Notes under the pieces: generated by a model
The model's input: only the letters and a program-made list of their open reading frames with translations
Databases searched by the model: none
What the model was told of the DNA's origin: nothing
Shown: piece by piece, positions 1 to 10,384 of the stretch
How positions within the stretch are numbered: position 1 is the first letter of the stretch
Layout: the number at the start of each line of letters is the position of its first letter
DNA from: Diplonema papillatum
Lineage: Eukaryota > Euglenozoa > Diplonemea > Diplonemida > Diplonemidae
Assembly: GCA_030068145.1 (NCBI GenBank)
Contig: JAPJBO010000407.1
Location: 1-64,000, forward strand
Length of the DNA: 64,000 nucleotides
Reading direction: 5' to 3'
Made by a program: the position numbers and the translations under genes

Positions 1-127
1 ACAAGGCCGCTTGCCGTATCGCCGGAAAATCTACGAAATAATCTCTACCTTTGAACGTTTCTCTCGCTTTTCCCCGTTTCAAGAAGAACGGGGCGGAGAG
101 GTGGGAGGGGGAAGAGGGGACTAACAC

Positions 128-250
128 AAAAAAGACAGGCTCTTCGTTTGGTTTGTGCGTGCCAGTTCATCGTTTTTACCCACTTCGCTCTGCCGCTTCG
201 TCTTTTTAGCCTGCACAACACAACTGAAGGGCAACCTGCAAAATTGTTAC
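128..250 (+). repeat. dispersed repeat family H
   Basis: This diverged copy starts at the motif AAAAGACAGGC and ends near GGCAACCTGCAAAATTGTT. Better copies lie at 50150-50330 and 54868-55035, partial ones at 59908-59945 and, inverted, near 6526 and 6661. No open frame is shared by the copies, so this is taken as a non-coding dispersed element. Confidence 0.6.
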
Positions 251-258
251 CTACCACC

Positions 259-431
259 CCCCGTGTTTAAGATCGCGCCCTCCCCCCCCGTGTATAAGAT
301 CGGTTTTTGAAAAAGAAATTGGGGTGTTTTTTGTCCCCCCCCGTGTTTAAGATCGTCCCCCCCCGTGTATAAGATCGGTTTTTTTGGGGGGGCGATCTTA
401 AACACGGAAAAACGCGATCTTAAACACGGGG
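259..431. repeat. foldback element with 19-bp inverted ends
   Basis: The ends 259-277 and 413-431 are exact inverted copies (CCCCGTGTTTAAGATCGCG). Inside, the same CCCCGTGT(T/A)TAAGATCG motif recurs three more times in direct orientation and once inverted. No coding potential and no clear target duplication. It is a MITE or foldback-like structure built from one short motif. Confidence 0.65.
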
Positions 432-894
432 TCAGGTGCACACTCGCGACTGCAAGGTGGCTGGGTGCGACGGAAGACTAAAGGGTGGGGGGATCTTAGC
501 TTAATGTTCGGGCAGAGCACTGCCTCGCTTGCGTGTTTTGATGCTAGCATCGAGTCTTCTTCGGAGAAGGAGAGGGGGGGGGGGGAGCGCTCTTGTTAAG
601 GATCAGCCACTTTGGCCGGATGGCCGGATAAACCAGACCCCCCCCCCCCTCCCCCCCCCCTACAGTGCAGTTGCCTTGGAGGCTGGGTGGTCAATTCTCC
701 AAGGTGAAATGGTCAAAATTCCCTGCCAAAAGTGGGCCCACAAATTTTCCAAAGTGTGGGTTATTTGGTATTTGGGGCAAAAAAAAAATTTTTTTTCTGA
801 CCGCCCACCGTGGTGACCAACTTAGAGTGTGCAGGTAGCGTCTCCCCCCTCCACAGTGAAAATAGCCTGAGGGGGGGGGGGGGGGGGTCGCCGG

Positions 895-1218
895 GGGGTT
901 GCAAGAAAACGTGCTTGCAATGGGTATGTGCTCAACACCGCACTGGTCCCGTCTGCGCCGTGTTCGGTCCTTTAAGCCACGGACACATAAGGCGGACCAT
1001 CATCAGCGTGGAACCTGAGTGTCTGCAGACAGGACAGCAGTGTGAGTCTGGTTTGTCGTGTGTTGGGCGCTGTTCGTAGCTCGTCACAGCCAGGACCACC
1101 TAGAGCACAGGCGAATCCGTCACGGGGAGAAGGCCCCTACAACCGTGTCTGAGCAATCAGTCAAAAAAAACTCAGGGCACTCGCCCTGATTGTGACTACG
1201 ACTTGCTAGGCAGCGGAG
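895..1218 (+). repeat. dispersed repeat family B, near full length
   Basis: About 320 bp from GCAAGAAAACGTGCTTGCAA to CTTGCTAGGCAGC, preceded by a G-run. It matches 27776-28078 and 46010-46316 over the whole length, and 28252-28425, 29183-29277, 46365-46440 and 52868-52950 in part. There is no conserved reading frame. Size, dispersion and a target duplication at the 46 kb copy suggest a SINE-like retroposon. Confidence 0.7.
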
Positions 1219-1379
1219 AGGGGGGGAAAATGTTTCTTGGGTTTGAAGAGCGGGTGGTGCTAGCACCACTGGGGGGGGTGGTAAGGGGTATACACGGCGC
1301 ACTAGTAGTTTTGTTTGTGCGTATGTGCTATCACCTGTATGGTAATTTCCACAGTACGCTGCCAACCGTCACTTTTTGA

Positions 1380-1490
1380 TAATGACAACCGCGGTTGTTT
1401 TGACACCAGTCATTTTACTAGTGAAAAGGGTTGACTGCAGTCATTTTTACTAGTGGCACTGGTCATTTCAGTCGCAGTCAAAAAGGTTTC
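1380..1490. repeat. ACTAGT/CAGTCAT-rich palindromic tract
   Basis: Several short inverted motifs (CAGTCATTTTACTAG and its near-complements) are packed into about 110 bp. The same vocabulary occurs at the ends of the 53047-53845 element and at 50553-50615, so this may be the remains of a related transposon. Confidence 0.35.
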
Positions 1491-1496
1491 TCCGTG

Positions 1497-1730
1497 TACT
1501 TCGGAGGCCGCGCAATGCTCATTCGACGGGGAAAAACAATACAACTACAAAGTGGGTCTTTTTTGTTGAAGGCTTACGCCCGCCACTGAACCCAGATTCA
1601 CCTGTGTTCCAGCACATTTACCTCCTTTGATCTTGGTGATATTGTTGCGATAGCGGGGAGTTTACCACCTTTGATATTTTGCAGCTGGCAGCCTCCTCAA
1701 GTATTTCCTACAAAGCAGGTGCTTCTACAA
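1497..1730 (+). repeat. dispersed repeat family C
   Basis: A roughly 230-bp repeat that ends CTCAAGTATTTCCTACAAAG. Other copies are at 32900-33120 (+), 41570-41760 (-) and 21005-21190 (-), with fragments at 42050-42125, 44428-44555 and 52385-52535. It shares start, middle and end motifs with family G. Confidence 0.7.
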
Positions 1731-2215
1731 TAATAAAATCCTCACTCCTATGCATGTGTCTGTCACTCTCGTCCACCGCTCCTGCTCTGCTTACCGCGCC
1801 GTGTGGTTGGAGTAAAAAGGTGAAGCCAGAAAGCTGCTAATCTTGCTGCTGACCACATGAAGTGGTCAGCAGCAAGCTACTTTGTTTCTCTGGACGGATT
1901 GGAGCGGCAAACCTGTCGTTCGGATTATAATTAGGCTTCAAAGAAACAAGTTTATTTTCCTACCAAAAAAAATACCTTCGCCCTTTCGCTTATCCTTATC
2001 AAAGACTGTTGCGTTGACGCATCCACACAAGAAAAAGACAACAACAAGGACACGTCCCTACCCCCGTTGGGTTAGCCCGCAGCGTTTGCAGGGGAGGGGG
2101 GGGGGGGAAACCCCGCAAGATTGCAGATGTCTTCATAAAAAAAAGGGGGGGGAAACTTAGTTTAATGCTTAGGCAGAACACTGCCTCGCATGCATGTTTG
2201 ATGCTAGCAGGGGGG

Positions 2216-2252
2216 TATGGTGGTGGTGGTGGTGGTGGTGGTGGAGGGGTGG
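2216..2252 (+). repeat. GGT microsatellite
   Basis: A (GGT)n run of roughly ten units between G-rich tracts. The apparent Val-rich and Gly-rich open frames over it are products of the microsatellite. Confidence 0.8.
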
Positions 2253-2604
2253 GGTTTAGAAAAAAGAAGAATATTTCCGGAGTTGGGGCTTGCACTGATA
2301 AACGAAGCAACGGACGATCAGTCAGACGATGTTTTTTGTTCTTCGCGTGTACACCCTGTATTAGCAGTTAAAGTTCGCTTGAAATTCCGGGGTTTTAGGT
2401 ACGACCGTTCATGAACGGGTTCTCTTAGAGCAAGAATGGGCTATAATATTATGGTTACGGGTTGTATATTTGGTGCACGCTTTTCGTTATGGGTTACGGC
2501 TAGCCATGTCCGGGACTGTTTGTGACCTTTTCGTTGGCTTCGTTTTCTCTTTCATGTGCAACCGTTGTTCCGGCAGTGTTCCCGTCAGTACAGATGTACT
2601 ATTA

Positions 2605-2824
2605 AGAAGAAATGTGAAAACGGGGTTTTGCCTAGAGGCTTTTCGTGTTATTTTGCAAATGCTTTGAGCTATCTTCGTGTCTGTGCTTTCAGTCGTCTTC
2701 TTAACCATGGTTAAGTGCGCAAATGGTGTCAGCCGAAGCTGGTAAAGCTTCGGCGCCGCCCACGTTATGTTTGTTTAGCATTGAGTTCTTTTAAGTACAT
2801 GAACCACATGGATTAGCATGCACT
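2605..2824 (+). repeat. dispersed repeat family D, left part
   Basis: Matches 15785-15990 nearly base for base. It contains a 9-nt-arm hairpin (GCCGAAGCT...AGCTTCGGC) and ends with the segment 2772-2824 that is repeated directly at 3431-3483. The right-hand part of the same element resumes after an inserted 606-bp segment. Confidence 0.7.
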
Positions 2825-3430
2825 GCCTTGAAAGTCAGGTTATCGGATGACGTCGTCACCTGCCATTGCGTCGTCAAGGTCGAGCATTTGTGGGGTCGAT
2901 TCCAAAGACTGAGTCGGCGAGTACGAGGGCGGGCAGGAGTGCCTGTTTTCCACTTTTCGAGGGCATTGGTGTGCCCGTGGTTCCCGGTCGTTTCGGAGAG
3001 CTGCTTGCCCTCGGAACCTTCTTCTTCCTTCGATGCACCCCTGAGTCGGGGGTGGTCGCCTTCGTCTTCTTCCGCTTGCGGCCGGCGATCGGGCCTTCCT
3101 TCGGGGTGCCAAGCACCCTCTTCTTCAGCGCTGGTCGTTCGCTGGTTCCTGGCGTTGGTGGCGGCCTCTTGGTCGCCCGTCTGGTCGTCGCCGTCTCCTT
3201 TTTCGTTGCCGCGAGCGGCGCTCGCGCCGCTCGCTTTCCTACTGGCGTTTCCCGTTGTACGCCCACCTGGGTGGGTGAGGATGGCCTCTTCTTCTTGTTG
3301 CGTCCGGGGGTTGACGGGACGTTCGGTTCGTTGGACTGGTGGTGGCCGCGGCTGCAACATGCCGCCGGTCGCCTCTGCGTCAGCGCAGGGAGCCTTTTGC
3401 ACTCTTGGCAGGTTCCTCTGCCATGCGTGC
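2825..3430 (-). other. GC-rich cargo segment with long open frames
   Basis: A 606-bp segment inserted in a family D repeat and bracketed by 53-bp direct repeats (2772-2824 and 3431-3483). Several frames on both strands are open across it. The most protein-like is the minus frame from about 3440 to 2874 (188 codons): strongly basic, rich in Lys, Arg, Pro, Thr and Ala, with KRPGTTGTPMPSKSGK near its end, as in a nucleic-acid-binding or Gag tail. Composition differs sharply from the AT-rich flanks. It may be a captured gene fragment or transposon piece; I do not recognise a family. Confidence 0.4.
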
Positions 3431-3690
3431 TGTTTAGCATTGAGTTATTTTAAGTACATGAACCACACGGATTAGCATGCACTTTGTTCAGCAGCGGCTG
3501 CCAAACATCCCGTGACACCGCACAAGGTGGTAAAACGCTCGTTTGTTTTTTTTTCTTTTCCCGACGACAACTAGTGTCAGACTAGCCTACCCGAAGGCAG
3601 TTGATTCCTTCCCCCGATTGTTTTCTTTTCGAATGCTTTTGATGGGTCATGCAGGCCTGATATGCAAGAATGAAAGAAACTGAGAGAGAA
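3431..3690 (+). repeat. dispersed repeat family D, right part
   Basis: Begins with the second 53-bp direct repeat and continues through GCGGCTGCCAAACATCCCG and GCATGCAGGCCTGA. The same right-hand part follows at 15985-16095, where no cargo interrupts the element. A further fragment lies near 29735. Confidence 0.65.
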
Positions 3691-3703
3691 TCGTGGCCGC
3701 GCA

Positions 3704-4834
3704 TTACGAAAAAAGGGCGCCGGAGGGGGTCCAAAGGTTGGACAAGAGCTTCGAGAGGTCGGGGGCCGCCGCGCAGGTTTGCTGCGAAGAGGGGCGCTCT
3801 TTTTGGCTCAGGAGCTCCGAGGGCGAGAAGGAGGACGACAGGCTGTTTTCGTCGAAGGATCCGCAGGAAGACCCATCGTCGTACGAGTTGTCGTCGCCGG
3901 TGCTCGTCGAGGACGGGAGGAGGAGCCCCGCCTGAGGAGAGCCGGCAGCGCCGGCCGCCAGCGAGAAGCCTTTTGTGGACGAGCCGCAGCTGTTCCAGTC
4001 TGAGAGGTCGAAGGGGCCGTGGCCGAAGGAAAACGGGTCTAGAGGCGGCGGGCTGGGCCCCGCTTCGGCCGGTCCGGGTAACGCGGGGTCGTCGCTGCTG
4101 CTTACGAGGAGGAGCTGTTCGACGAGTTCGAGGGACGGGAGCATGTGGCACGGCGGGAGGGCCGGCAGCGCCGGCTCCGGCGGCGCCGCGATCGAGCTGA
4201 ACAGCGAGCGCGGCGGGATCGGGTCGCGGGGAGGCGGGTCCGAGGCGGCGAGGTGCGGTGAGTGATCGGCGAGGAACGCGAACGCGTCCTCCGAGGGCAG
4301 CGTGAGCGTCGAAGGCGCTGGCTGCTGGTAGTAGATCGTGTCCATGCTGTCGGCCGACGAGCACATTGCGTCGGGAAGGAACGTGAAGGACGGTGCAGTG
4401 GAGGTGAACGAGAACATCGGGTCGGTGATGTCCTCTTGGTCAGCATCGTCACTCCAGCAGTTTTGATCGTCATCCGAGGTGTCGACTGCAGACGAATCAT
4501 CGTAGCCGTTAAGCTGTTGCACCATGCGCAGCCGCTCTTGCCGGCTGCTTTCGATGTCGTGTGCTTCGAGGATTCCGAGGAACGGGTACCGTGCGGCGAG
4601 ATGCGCTCGGGCCTTCTTCATGTCCCCGTATTCGAGCAGCATCTCCTTGACCTCCCGCCGCACTGCGCCCCACTTTCGGTTCATCTCCTGGACAAGCCCT
4701 TCCCGGTCTTCGTCGACCGCCGCCGCCTCCTCCCGCTTTTCGAGTTCGAGCCGCCGCGCTTCGTTCACCAGAATCAGCAGCGTCACTTCTTCGTCTCGCG
4801 AATTCATCGGCACGCCGCCACCAATGAACTCCAT
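3704..4834 (-). CDS. uncharacterised acidic protein with N-terminal coiled coil
   Basis: A single open exon of 376 residues whose ATG at 4834 has an in-frame alternative at codon 10. Residues about 15-110 are charged and helical (LVNEARRLELEKREEAAAV, then a stretch rich in Glu, Arg and Lys), predicting a coiled coil. From about residue 115 the chain is acidic and low in complexity: Asp/Ser runs, then Pro-, Ser- and Ala-rich sequence with short hydrophobic or acidic motifs such as DPFSFGHGPFDLSDW. It ends in TGA. The long disordered acidic tail is reminiscent of transcriptional activation domains, but no DNA-binding domain is visible, so the function is unknown. T- and A-rich tracts lie directly upstream. 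GC content and third-position bias are much higher than in the flanks, which supports real coding. Confidence 0.7.
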   Translation of the reverse strand: MEFIGGGVPMNSRDEEVTLLILVNEARRLELEKREEAAAVDEDREGLVQEMNRKWGAVRREVKEMLLEYGDMKKARAHLAARYPFLGILEAHDIESSRQERLRMVQQLNGYDDSSAVDTSDDDQNCWSDDADQEDITDPMFSFTSTAPSFTFLPDAMCSSADSMDTIYYQQPAPSTLTLPSEDAFAFLADHSPHLAASDPPPRDPIPPRSLFSSIAAPPEPALPALPPCHMLPSLELVEQLLLVSSSDDPALPGPAEAGPSPPPLDPFSFGHGPFDLSDWNSCGSSTKGFSLAAGAAGSPQAGLLLPSSTSTGDDNSYDDGSSCGSFDENSLSSSFSPSELLSQKERPSSQQTCAAAPDLSKLLSNLWTPSGALFS

Positions 4835-5300
4835 CTTCTTCTTTTTTTTTTTACTTTCTTTCTATTTTTGCGCGAGGGGAGGAGACAAAAAAATGGTTAA
4901 AAAAAAAACGAAAAAGAAAAAAAAATTGTGTTGTTTTTTTGCAGTTTCTTCTCTTTTTTCGCAACAGAACGAGGGGGGGGGTGAGAGGGGAGGTGTGTTG
5001 GCTCGCTCTTTTCTAATTGTTTTCGCTTTCTTCTTCACTTTCTTTTTTCTTTCTTTTTCCCTCTCTCGGTTCTAATATCGGTATGGGGGCGTGTAGGCTC
5101 TCCGGGCCTATCAACGCCGAGCTGTGCTCTGAGTGGGCCTCACTTTGTGCGGGGTTCGGGGAATGGTGCGTTTCGGAGGGGGGGAGACGAATATTTCTTT
5201 CGTTTCTGGATGAAGGGAAGTTGGTGGTGTTTCTTCTGAGATAGCGTTCGCTTGAGATTCCGGGCTTTTTTAGGGCGCTAGTTTTTTTTTTTTTTTTTTC
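4835..5300. other. homopolymer-rich upstream region
   Basis: Dominated by T-, A- and TC-runs, including a T-run of about 19 at 5281-5300. It is the 5' flank of the minus-strand gene ending at 4834 and probably contains its 5' UTR and promoter, but no specific element can be named. Confidence 0.4.
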
Positions 5301-5309
5301 CGCCCGCCG

Positions 5310-5420
5310 TACCAGGGAAAGCCTGCTACACGGGAGCCAAGCTTCACGTGTTCGGCGGTACTGCAAAGCCACGGGCCTACGGGTCAAGTGGCTACCGATT
5401 TCCCAAACTAAAGCAGCAAG
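5310..5420 (+). repeat. dispersed repeat family A, truncated
   Basis: The first 110 bp of family A (TACCAGGGAAAGCCTGCTAC onward), inserted just after a long T-run like the other copies. It lacks the right two thirds and the pyrimidine tail. Confidence 0.7.
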
Positions 5421-6525
5421 TTTTAAAGTCTCCGGGTGGCCTTCGTCAATATGAAAAGATATCCTTTGTGATCTGCGTGTCGTAAGAGTGGTTACACGGG
5501 TAAGAGAATCGGTGGGTACCTTGGTTGTTGGTCATCGGTGGTTTCGGCCATTATTCACATACCACGCCCTCCTCAGTATGGCGCAGTAGGTGACTTGTCT
5601 GTCTTCTTGGTACCGTATGACCGTCTCTTTTTTGTAAGCTTTCCTCGGGACAGTTAGAACCAAAAAAGCAAGAGATACGCCAGTTAAAGCCGACGACCGG
5701 CGACAAATAGCGTGCCCTTGGAAAAGGGGCCGCCGAACTCTGCACGCGCGGAAGTCTCGGTAGGACACGGAGACGAACTGCTCAAATTAGGGGGTGGCTG
5801 AAAGACGTGCGACGGCTCTCTGTTCACGAGGCTAGTTTCGCAAGGGGAAAAGATGGCGGTTGCACGCGGAGAGAGCGCGCCGCAGTGCCTACTTACTTCT
5901 TCTCCAGGACCTCACAATATCGCGCTGTTGATCGTCTTCTTGTTGCGTTAGTGGTATGGTCCTTTGACAGAGTGAGCCGATGCCTCATCTCACCTTACAA
6001 ACACACGGCTGAGTCGCGCATGCTCTTGACAGACGCTAGCGTCCAACATTTCGCACGCGCGTCACAGTCGTTGGGTGGTGTTGACAAGGGGTTTCATCGG
6101 ACACTCGGATGAGCTTCGTTACTTCACCGACGCAGGTTCCCGCCTGCCTTCTGGGAGGTCTGCTTGGCTGCCTTCGGGTTGCGTTTCCGCGTTGGTGTTG
6201 CGTTAGTGGGCAGTCATTTGCAAGCAAATGAGTACCACACTGTGCCAGCTTCGCTACGTGACTCCAGAAGGGTCACTTTTTCGGCGCGGTGCGGCTCTAG
6301 TCGGTTGCAACTGTTGTCGGAAGTTGCTCGCGAGTTCATAAAACCGAAAAGGAATCGAAAGCTTCGCTTTCCCGTTTGCGCCGACAGGCACACCGAGATG
6401 CGGAGGATGCGGGTTGCCGGAAAGAGCCGGCGGGAGGGCGCGATCGTTGTGCGACCCGTGGAGAGCTGTTGAACAGAATTCTTGACCTGAAAACGAAACA
6501 CGGTTAAAACAAGCGGGATGACGAT
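5421..6525. other. stretch without recognisable features
   Basis: No open frame with coding-like composition, no RNA gene and no clear repeat was found in these 1.1 kb, apart from short similarity to other intergenic segments. Confidence 0.4.
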
Positions 6526-6800
6526 CAACCGGCACGCACAAACAAAACGAACCGCCTGTCTCGCATTCAACGCGCAGTAGAACTCTCTGACCAGCTGCCT
6601 ACGTCCCGGATTTGAATGCAGGGCAGCGCGGTCAACAAAAAAAACTCCTCCTTTCTTCTCCCATCAACCGGCACGCACAAACAAAACGAAGCGCCTGTCT
6701 CGCATTCAACGCGCAGTAGAACTCTATTTTGACCAGCTGCCTACGTCCCGGATTGAATGCAGGGCAGCGCGGTCAACAAAAAACTCCTCCTTTCTTCTCC
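6526..6800. repeat. tandem duplication of about 135 bp
   Basis: Two adjacent copies begin at the motif ATCAACCGGCACGCACAAAC (about 6526 and 6662) and end with GCAGCGCGGTCAACAAAAA. The left part is an inverted fragment of family H. The two copies differ by a few small indels. Confidence 0.65.
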
Positions 6801-6894
6801 TACTCTCGCGGCATACATTTTTCGGTCCTTGTTCGATTCAGTACTACCGTGTGCACACTGCACACCTTCACATGGCCCCCATTCATATTAGACA

Positions 6895-7141
6895 GCGGTT
6901 GTGTGTTGCCGCCAAGATTCTAGACACCGCACCTCGGGTATACGACTGTCCGTTGGACTTCCTGTCGACAGCTCCACGTGTTGCCGATCCCCTGTCCACG
7001 CAATGATACGCATTGGTGCAAGACTCTCTCAAGGTCACATGCTACGATTGAACCCCCGCAGTGGGTGCACAACTGTCCACTAGACTTTCTGTCAACAGCT
7101 ACACTTGGACAATCCCCCCGTCCATACGATGCTCCGCGTTC
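6895..7141. repeat. degenerate spacer repeats of the 7-9 kb array
   Basis: Imperfect copies of a unit holding CTCAAG-CACG, GACTGTCCACTAGACTTCCT and TGGACAATCCCCC motifs. The same spacer, about 280-300 bp, separates the partial gene copies at 7546-7824 and 8230-8518, so it belongs to the tandem-duplication unit. Confidence 0.55.
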
Positions 7142-7545
7142 TCTCAAGACCACATGTCACGAAAGAGAAACCGCAGCTCGTTGTTGGCTTGCCGTTGCCG
7201 GTGCAGCCACACGTCCGCCTCGTGGATCCTCTTGCGGGAAGGGGCCAGGGGCGCCTTGACGGCCTTCCCGGTGTAGACGTGCGGCTTCCTCATGTACTTG
7301 ATCCCGTCCGTTGGGTAGCTGTCGGGCGCCTCGCCTTGCTTCCTCGCTCCCCGGGCCTGGTGCTGCTGCAGCTGCTGCTGGTGGACGCGCTGGGACGGCT
7401 GGGCGTGCCTGGCTTCGAACTGCTGCCGTCGCTCGGCTTTCTTGAGGTTCTCGGCGGTCAGGGCGGCGGGGAGGATGCGCGGCATTGTGCCGCCGCTGCT
7501 GGTGCCGCCGCCGGCGCTGCTGCCGGCCCAACTTTCTGCCGATAG
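7142..7545 (-). pseudogene. 3' partial copy of the 8522-9127 gene (copy A)
   Basis: Reproduces the last 126 or so codons of the gene at 8522-9127 almost exactly, including the basic, Gln-rich stretch and the RFLFRD C-terminus. At about 7535 it breaks off into spacer, leaving no N-terminal half. The terminal Thr codon is changed to Met. Without a start or promoter it is probably a truncated duplicate. Confidence 0.75.
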
Positions 7546-7838
7546 CTACACCTTGGCAATCCCCCTGTCCACACGATGCTGCGCATTGCCACCAAGATTC
7601 TCTCAAGACCGTGTGTCACGAAAGAGACACCGCACCTCGGGTATACGACTGTCCACTAGTCTTCCTGTCGACAGCTGCGCTATGATACGCATTGGTGGCA
7701 GACTATCTCAAGACCACATATGCTACGATTGAACCCCCGCAGCTCGGTTGCTCAACTGTCCACTAGACTATCTGCCAGTAGCTACACTTGGACAATCCCC
7801 CCCGTCCACATTGCCGCCTAGACTCTCTCAAGACCACG

Positions 7839-8229
7839 TGTCACGAAAGAGAAACCGCAGCTCGTTGTTGGCCTGCCGTTGCCGGTGCAGCCACACGTCC
7901 GCCTCGTGGATCCTCTTGCGGGAAGGGGCCAGGGGCGCCTTGACGGCCTTCCCGGTGTAGACGTGCGGCTTCCTCATGTACTTGATCCCATCCGTTGGGT
8001 AGCTGTCGGGCGCCTCGCCTTGCTTCCTCGCTCCCCGGGCCTGGTGCTGCTGCAGCTGCTGCTGGTGGACGCGCTGGGACGGCTGGGCGTGCCTGGCTTC
8101 GAACTGCTGCCGTCGCTCGGCTTTCTTGAGGTTCTCGGCGGTCAGGGCGGCGGGGAGGATGCGCGGCTTTGTGCCGCCGCTGCCGGTGCCGCCGCCGGCG
8201 CTGCTGCCGGCCCAACTTTCTGCCGATAG
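7839..8229 (-). pseudogene. 3' partial copy of the 8522-9127 gene (copy B)
   Basis: Second truncated copy, 684 bp from copy A and 694 bp from the intact gene, measured at the shared CTCTCAAGACC motif. It covers the same C-terminal half and breaks at the same point as copy A, so a truncated unit was itself duplicated. Confidence 0.75.
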
Positions 8230-8521
8230 CTACACCTTGGCAATCCCCCTGTCCACACGATGCTGCGCATTGCCACCAAGATTCTCTCAAGACCGTGTGT
8301 CACGAAAGAGACACCGCACCTCGGGTATACGACTGTCCACTAGTCTTCCTGTCGACAGCTCCCCCCGTTCGCGCTATGATACGCATTGGTGGCAGACTAT
8401 CTCAAGACCACATATGCTACGATTGAACCCCCGCAGCTCGGTTGCTCAACTGTCCACTAGACTATCTGCCAGTAGCTACACTTGGACAATCCCCCCCGTC
8501 CACATTGCCGCCTAGACTCTC

Positions 8522-9127
8522 TCAAGACCACGTGTCACGAAAGAGAAACCGCAGCTCGTTGTTGGCCTGCCGTTGCCGGTGCAGCCACACGTCCGCCTCG
8601 TGGATCCTCTTGCGGGAAGGGGCCAGGGGCGCCTTGACGGCCTTCCCGGTGTAGACGGGCGGCTTCCTCATGTACTTGATCCCATCCGTTGGGTAGCTGT
8701 CGGGCGCCTCGCCTTGCTTCCTCGCTCCCCGGGCCTGGTGCTGCTGCAGCTGCTGCTGGTGGACGCGCTGGGACGGCTGGGCGTGCCTGGCTTCGAACTG
8801 CTGCCGTCGCTCGGCTTTCTTGAGGTTCTCGGCGGTCAGGGCGGCGGGGAGGATGCGCGGCATTGTGCCGCCGCTGCCGGTGCCGCTGCTGCCGCTGCTG
8901 CCGGCACGGCCCGGCGGGCGGGGCGCCGGCGCCGCGGCGGGCGGCAGGAACTCCGGGTGGCTCTGCAGGGCGGCTTGGATCTCGGTGTGCAGCAGCTTGC
9001 GCTGCCGCCGCTCGGCCAGCAGCTGCCGCTCGATTTCCGCGATCTTCCGCACGGCCCGCGAGCTCGCGGCGGAGCCGGGGTACTGCAATGACGTGCAGAC
9101 CGTCGACTCCGCGTCGTCAGGCTCCAT
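8522..9127 (-). CDS. uncharacterised basic, Gln/Ala-rich protein
   Basis: The complete member of a local duplicated family: ATG at 9127 (MEPDDAESTVC), TGA at 8522, 201 residues. Residues about 20-55 form a charged helix (RKIAEIERQLLAERRQRKLL), followed by a Pro/Ala/Gly linker. A second helical Arg/Gln-rich segment contains VHQQQLQQHQARGARK, then a conserved-looking basic C-terminal part with YPTDGIKYMRKP and DVWLHRQRQANNELRFLFRD. I do not recognise a family. Upstream in-frame codons reach 9250, but they run into the minisatellite and are not shared as coding by the other copies, so ATG 9127 is preferred. Two 3'-partial copies lie downstream and two 5'-partial copies upstream. Confidence 0.7.
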   Translation of the reverse strand: MEPDDAESTVCTSLQYPGSAASSRAVRKIAEIERQLLAERRQRKLLHTEIQAALQSHPEFLPPAAAPAPRPPGRAGSSGSSGTGSGGTMPRILPAALTAENLKKAERRQQFEARHAQPSQRVHQQQLQQHQARGARKQGEAPDSYPTDGIKYMRKPPVYTGKAVKAPLAPSRKRIHEADVWLHRQRQANNELRFLFRDTWS

Positions 9128-9235
9128 ACTCTCCAGTTCCCCCCGTGTGTGTAGATCCTGAGTGAAGGAGACGTTTCCTTTCCGTGGGATTTCGACAAAC
9201 TGGATGAGATCGTGTTTTCTAACCACCTCAGAGTC

Positions 9236-9511
9236 AAATTTGGCATGCAACGCTCGCGTAACGCTATGTTACAGTCAAAATTGGCATGTAACGCTCGTGC
9301 AACGCTGTGTTACAGTCAAAGTTGGCATGTAACGCCTGTGTAACGCTGTTTTACAGTCAGATTTGGCATGGAACGCTCGTGTAACGCTGCTTTATAGTCC
9401 AATTTGGCATGGAACGCTTGTGTAACGCTATGTTACAGTCAGAATTGGCATGTAACGCTCGTGTAACGCTGTTTTACAGTCAAATTTGGCGTGGAACGCT
9501 CGTGTAACGCG
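9236..9511. repeat. minisatellite, about 44-bp unit, six copies
   Basis: Units of the form TTGGCATGTAACGCTCGTGT plus AACGCTNTGTTACAGTCAAA, about 44-46 bp each, with point differences between units. The array sits immediately upstream of the 8522-9127 gene and recurs between the 5'-partial copies at 9866-10012, so it was duplicated together with them. Confidence 0.85.
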
Positions 9512-9554
9512 TGTTCCGAAGGGCTGGCGCTCCTGGCTTCGGTCAGACTTCAGT

Positions 9555-9774
9555 GTCGCCACGGCGGGGCAGGAACTCCGGGTGGCTCTGCAGGGCGGCT
9601 TGGATCTCGGTGTGCAGCAGCTTGCGCTGCCGCCGCTCGGCCAGCAGCTGCCGCTCGATTTCCGCGATCTTCCGCACGGCCCGCGAGCTCGCGGCGGAGC
9701 CGGGGTACTGCAATGACGTGCAGACCGTCGACTCCGCGTCGTCAGGCTCCATACTCTCCAGTTCCCCCCCCAGT
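9555..9774 (-). pseudogene. 5' partial copy of the 8522-9127 gene (first)
   Basis: Carries the start codon and about the first 62 codons of the gene (through QSHPEFLP), then breaks into unrelated sequence with TGA-containing frames. It has its own upstream minisatellite copies. Confidence 0.75.
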
Positions 9775-9865
9775 GTGTAGATCCTGAGAGAAGCAGACGT
9801 CTCCTTTCCGTGGGATTTCGACACACTGGCTGGGATCGTGTTTTCTAGCCACCTCAGAGTCAAAT

Positions 9866-10012
9866 TCGGCATGTAACGCTCGTGTAACGCTATGTGTTAC
9901 AGTCAAAATTGGCACGTAACGCTCGTGCAACGCTGTGATACAGTCAGAATTGGCATGTAACGCTCGTGTAACGCTGTTTTATAGTCAAATTTGGCATGGA
10001 ACGCTCGTGTAA
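9866..10012. repeat. minisatellite, second block of the 44-bp unit
   Basis: About three and a half copies of the unit seen at 9236-9511, placed between the two 5'-partial gene copies. A last partial unit is at 10364-10384. Confidence 0.8.
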
Positions 10013-10064
10013 CGCGTGTTCCGAAGGGCTGGCGCTCCTGGCTTCGGTCAGACTTCAGTGTCGC

Positions 10065-10266
10065 CACGGCGGGCCGGGTGGCTCTGCAGGGCGGCTTGGA
10101 TCTCGGTGTGCAGCAGCTTGCGCTGCCGCCGCTCGGCCAGCAGCTGCCGCTCGATTTCCGCGATCTTCCGCACGGCCCGCGAGCTCGCGGCGGAGCCGGG
10201 GTACTGCAATGACGTGCAGACCGTCGACTCCGCGTCGTCAGGCTCCATACTCTCCAGTTCCCCCCC
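10065..10266 (-). pseudogene. 5' partial copy of the 8522-9127 gene (second)
   Basis: Same 5' segment as at 9555-9774 with a small deletion at its 3' edge (the PEFLP codons are gone). The 3' breakpoint joins the same GGCGACACTGAAGTCTGACC sequence (minus strand) as the first copy, so the two arose by duplication of one truncated unit of about 505 bp. Confidence 0.75.
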
Positions 10267-10384
10267 CAGTGTGTAGATCCTGAGTGAAGGAGACGTCTCC
10301 TTTCCGTGGGATTTCGACAAACTGGATGGGATCGTGTTTTCTAGCCACCTCAGAGTCAAATTTGGCATGCAACGCTCGTGTAAG

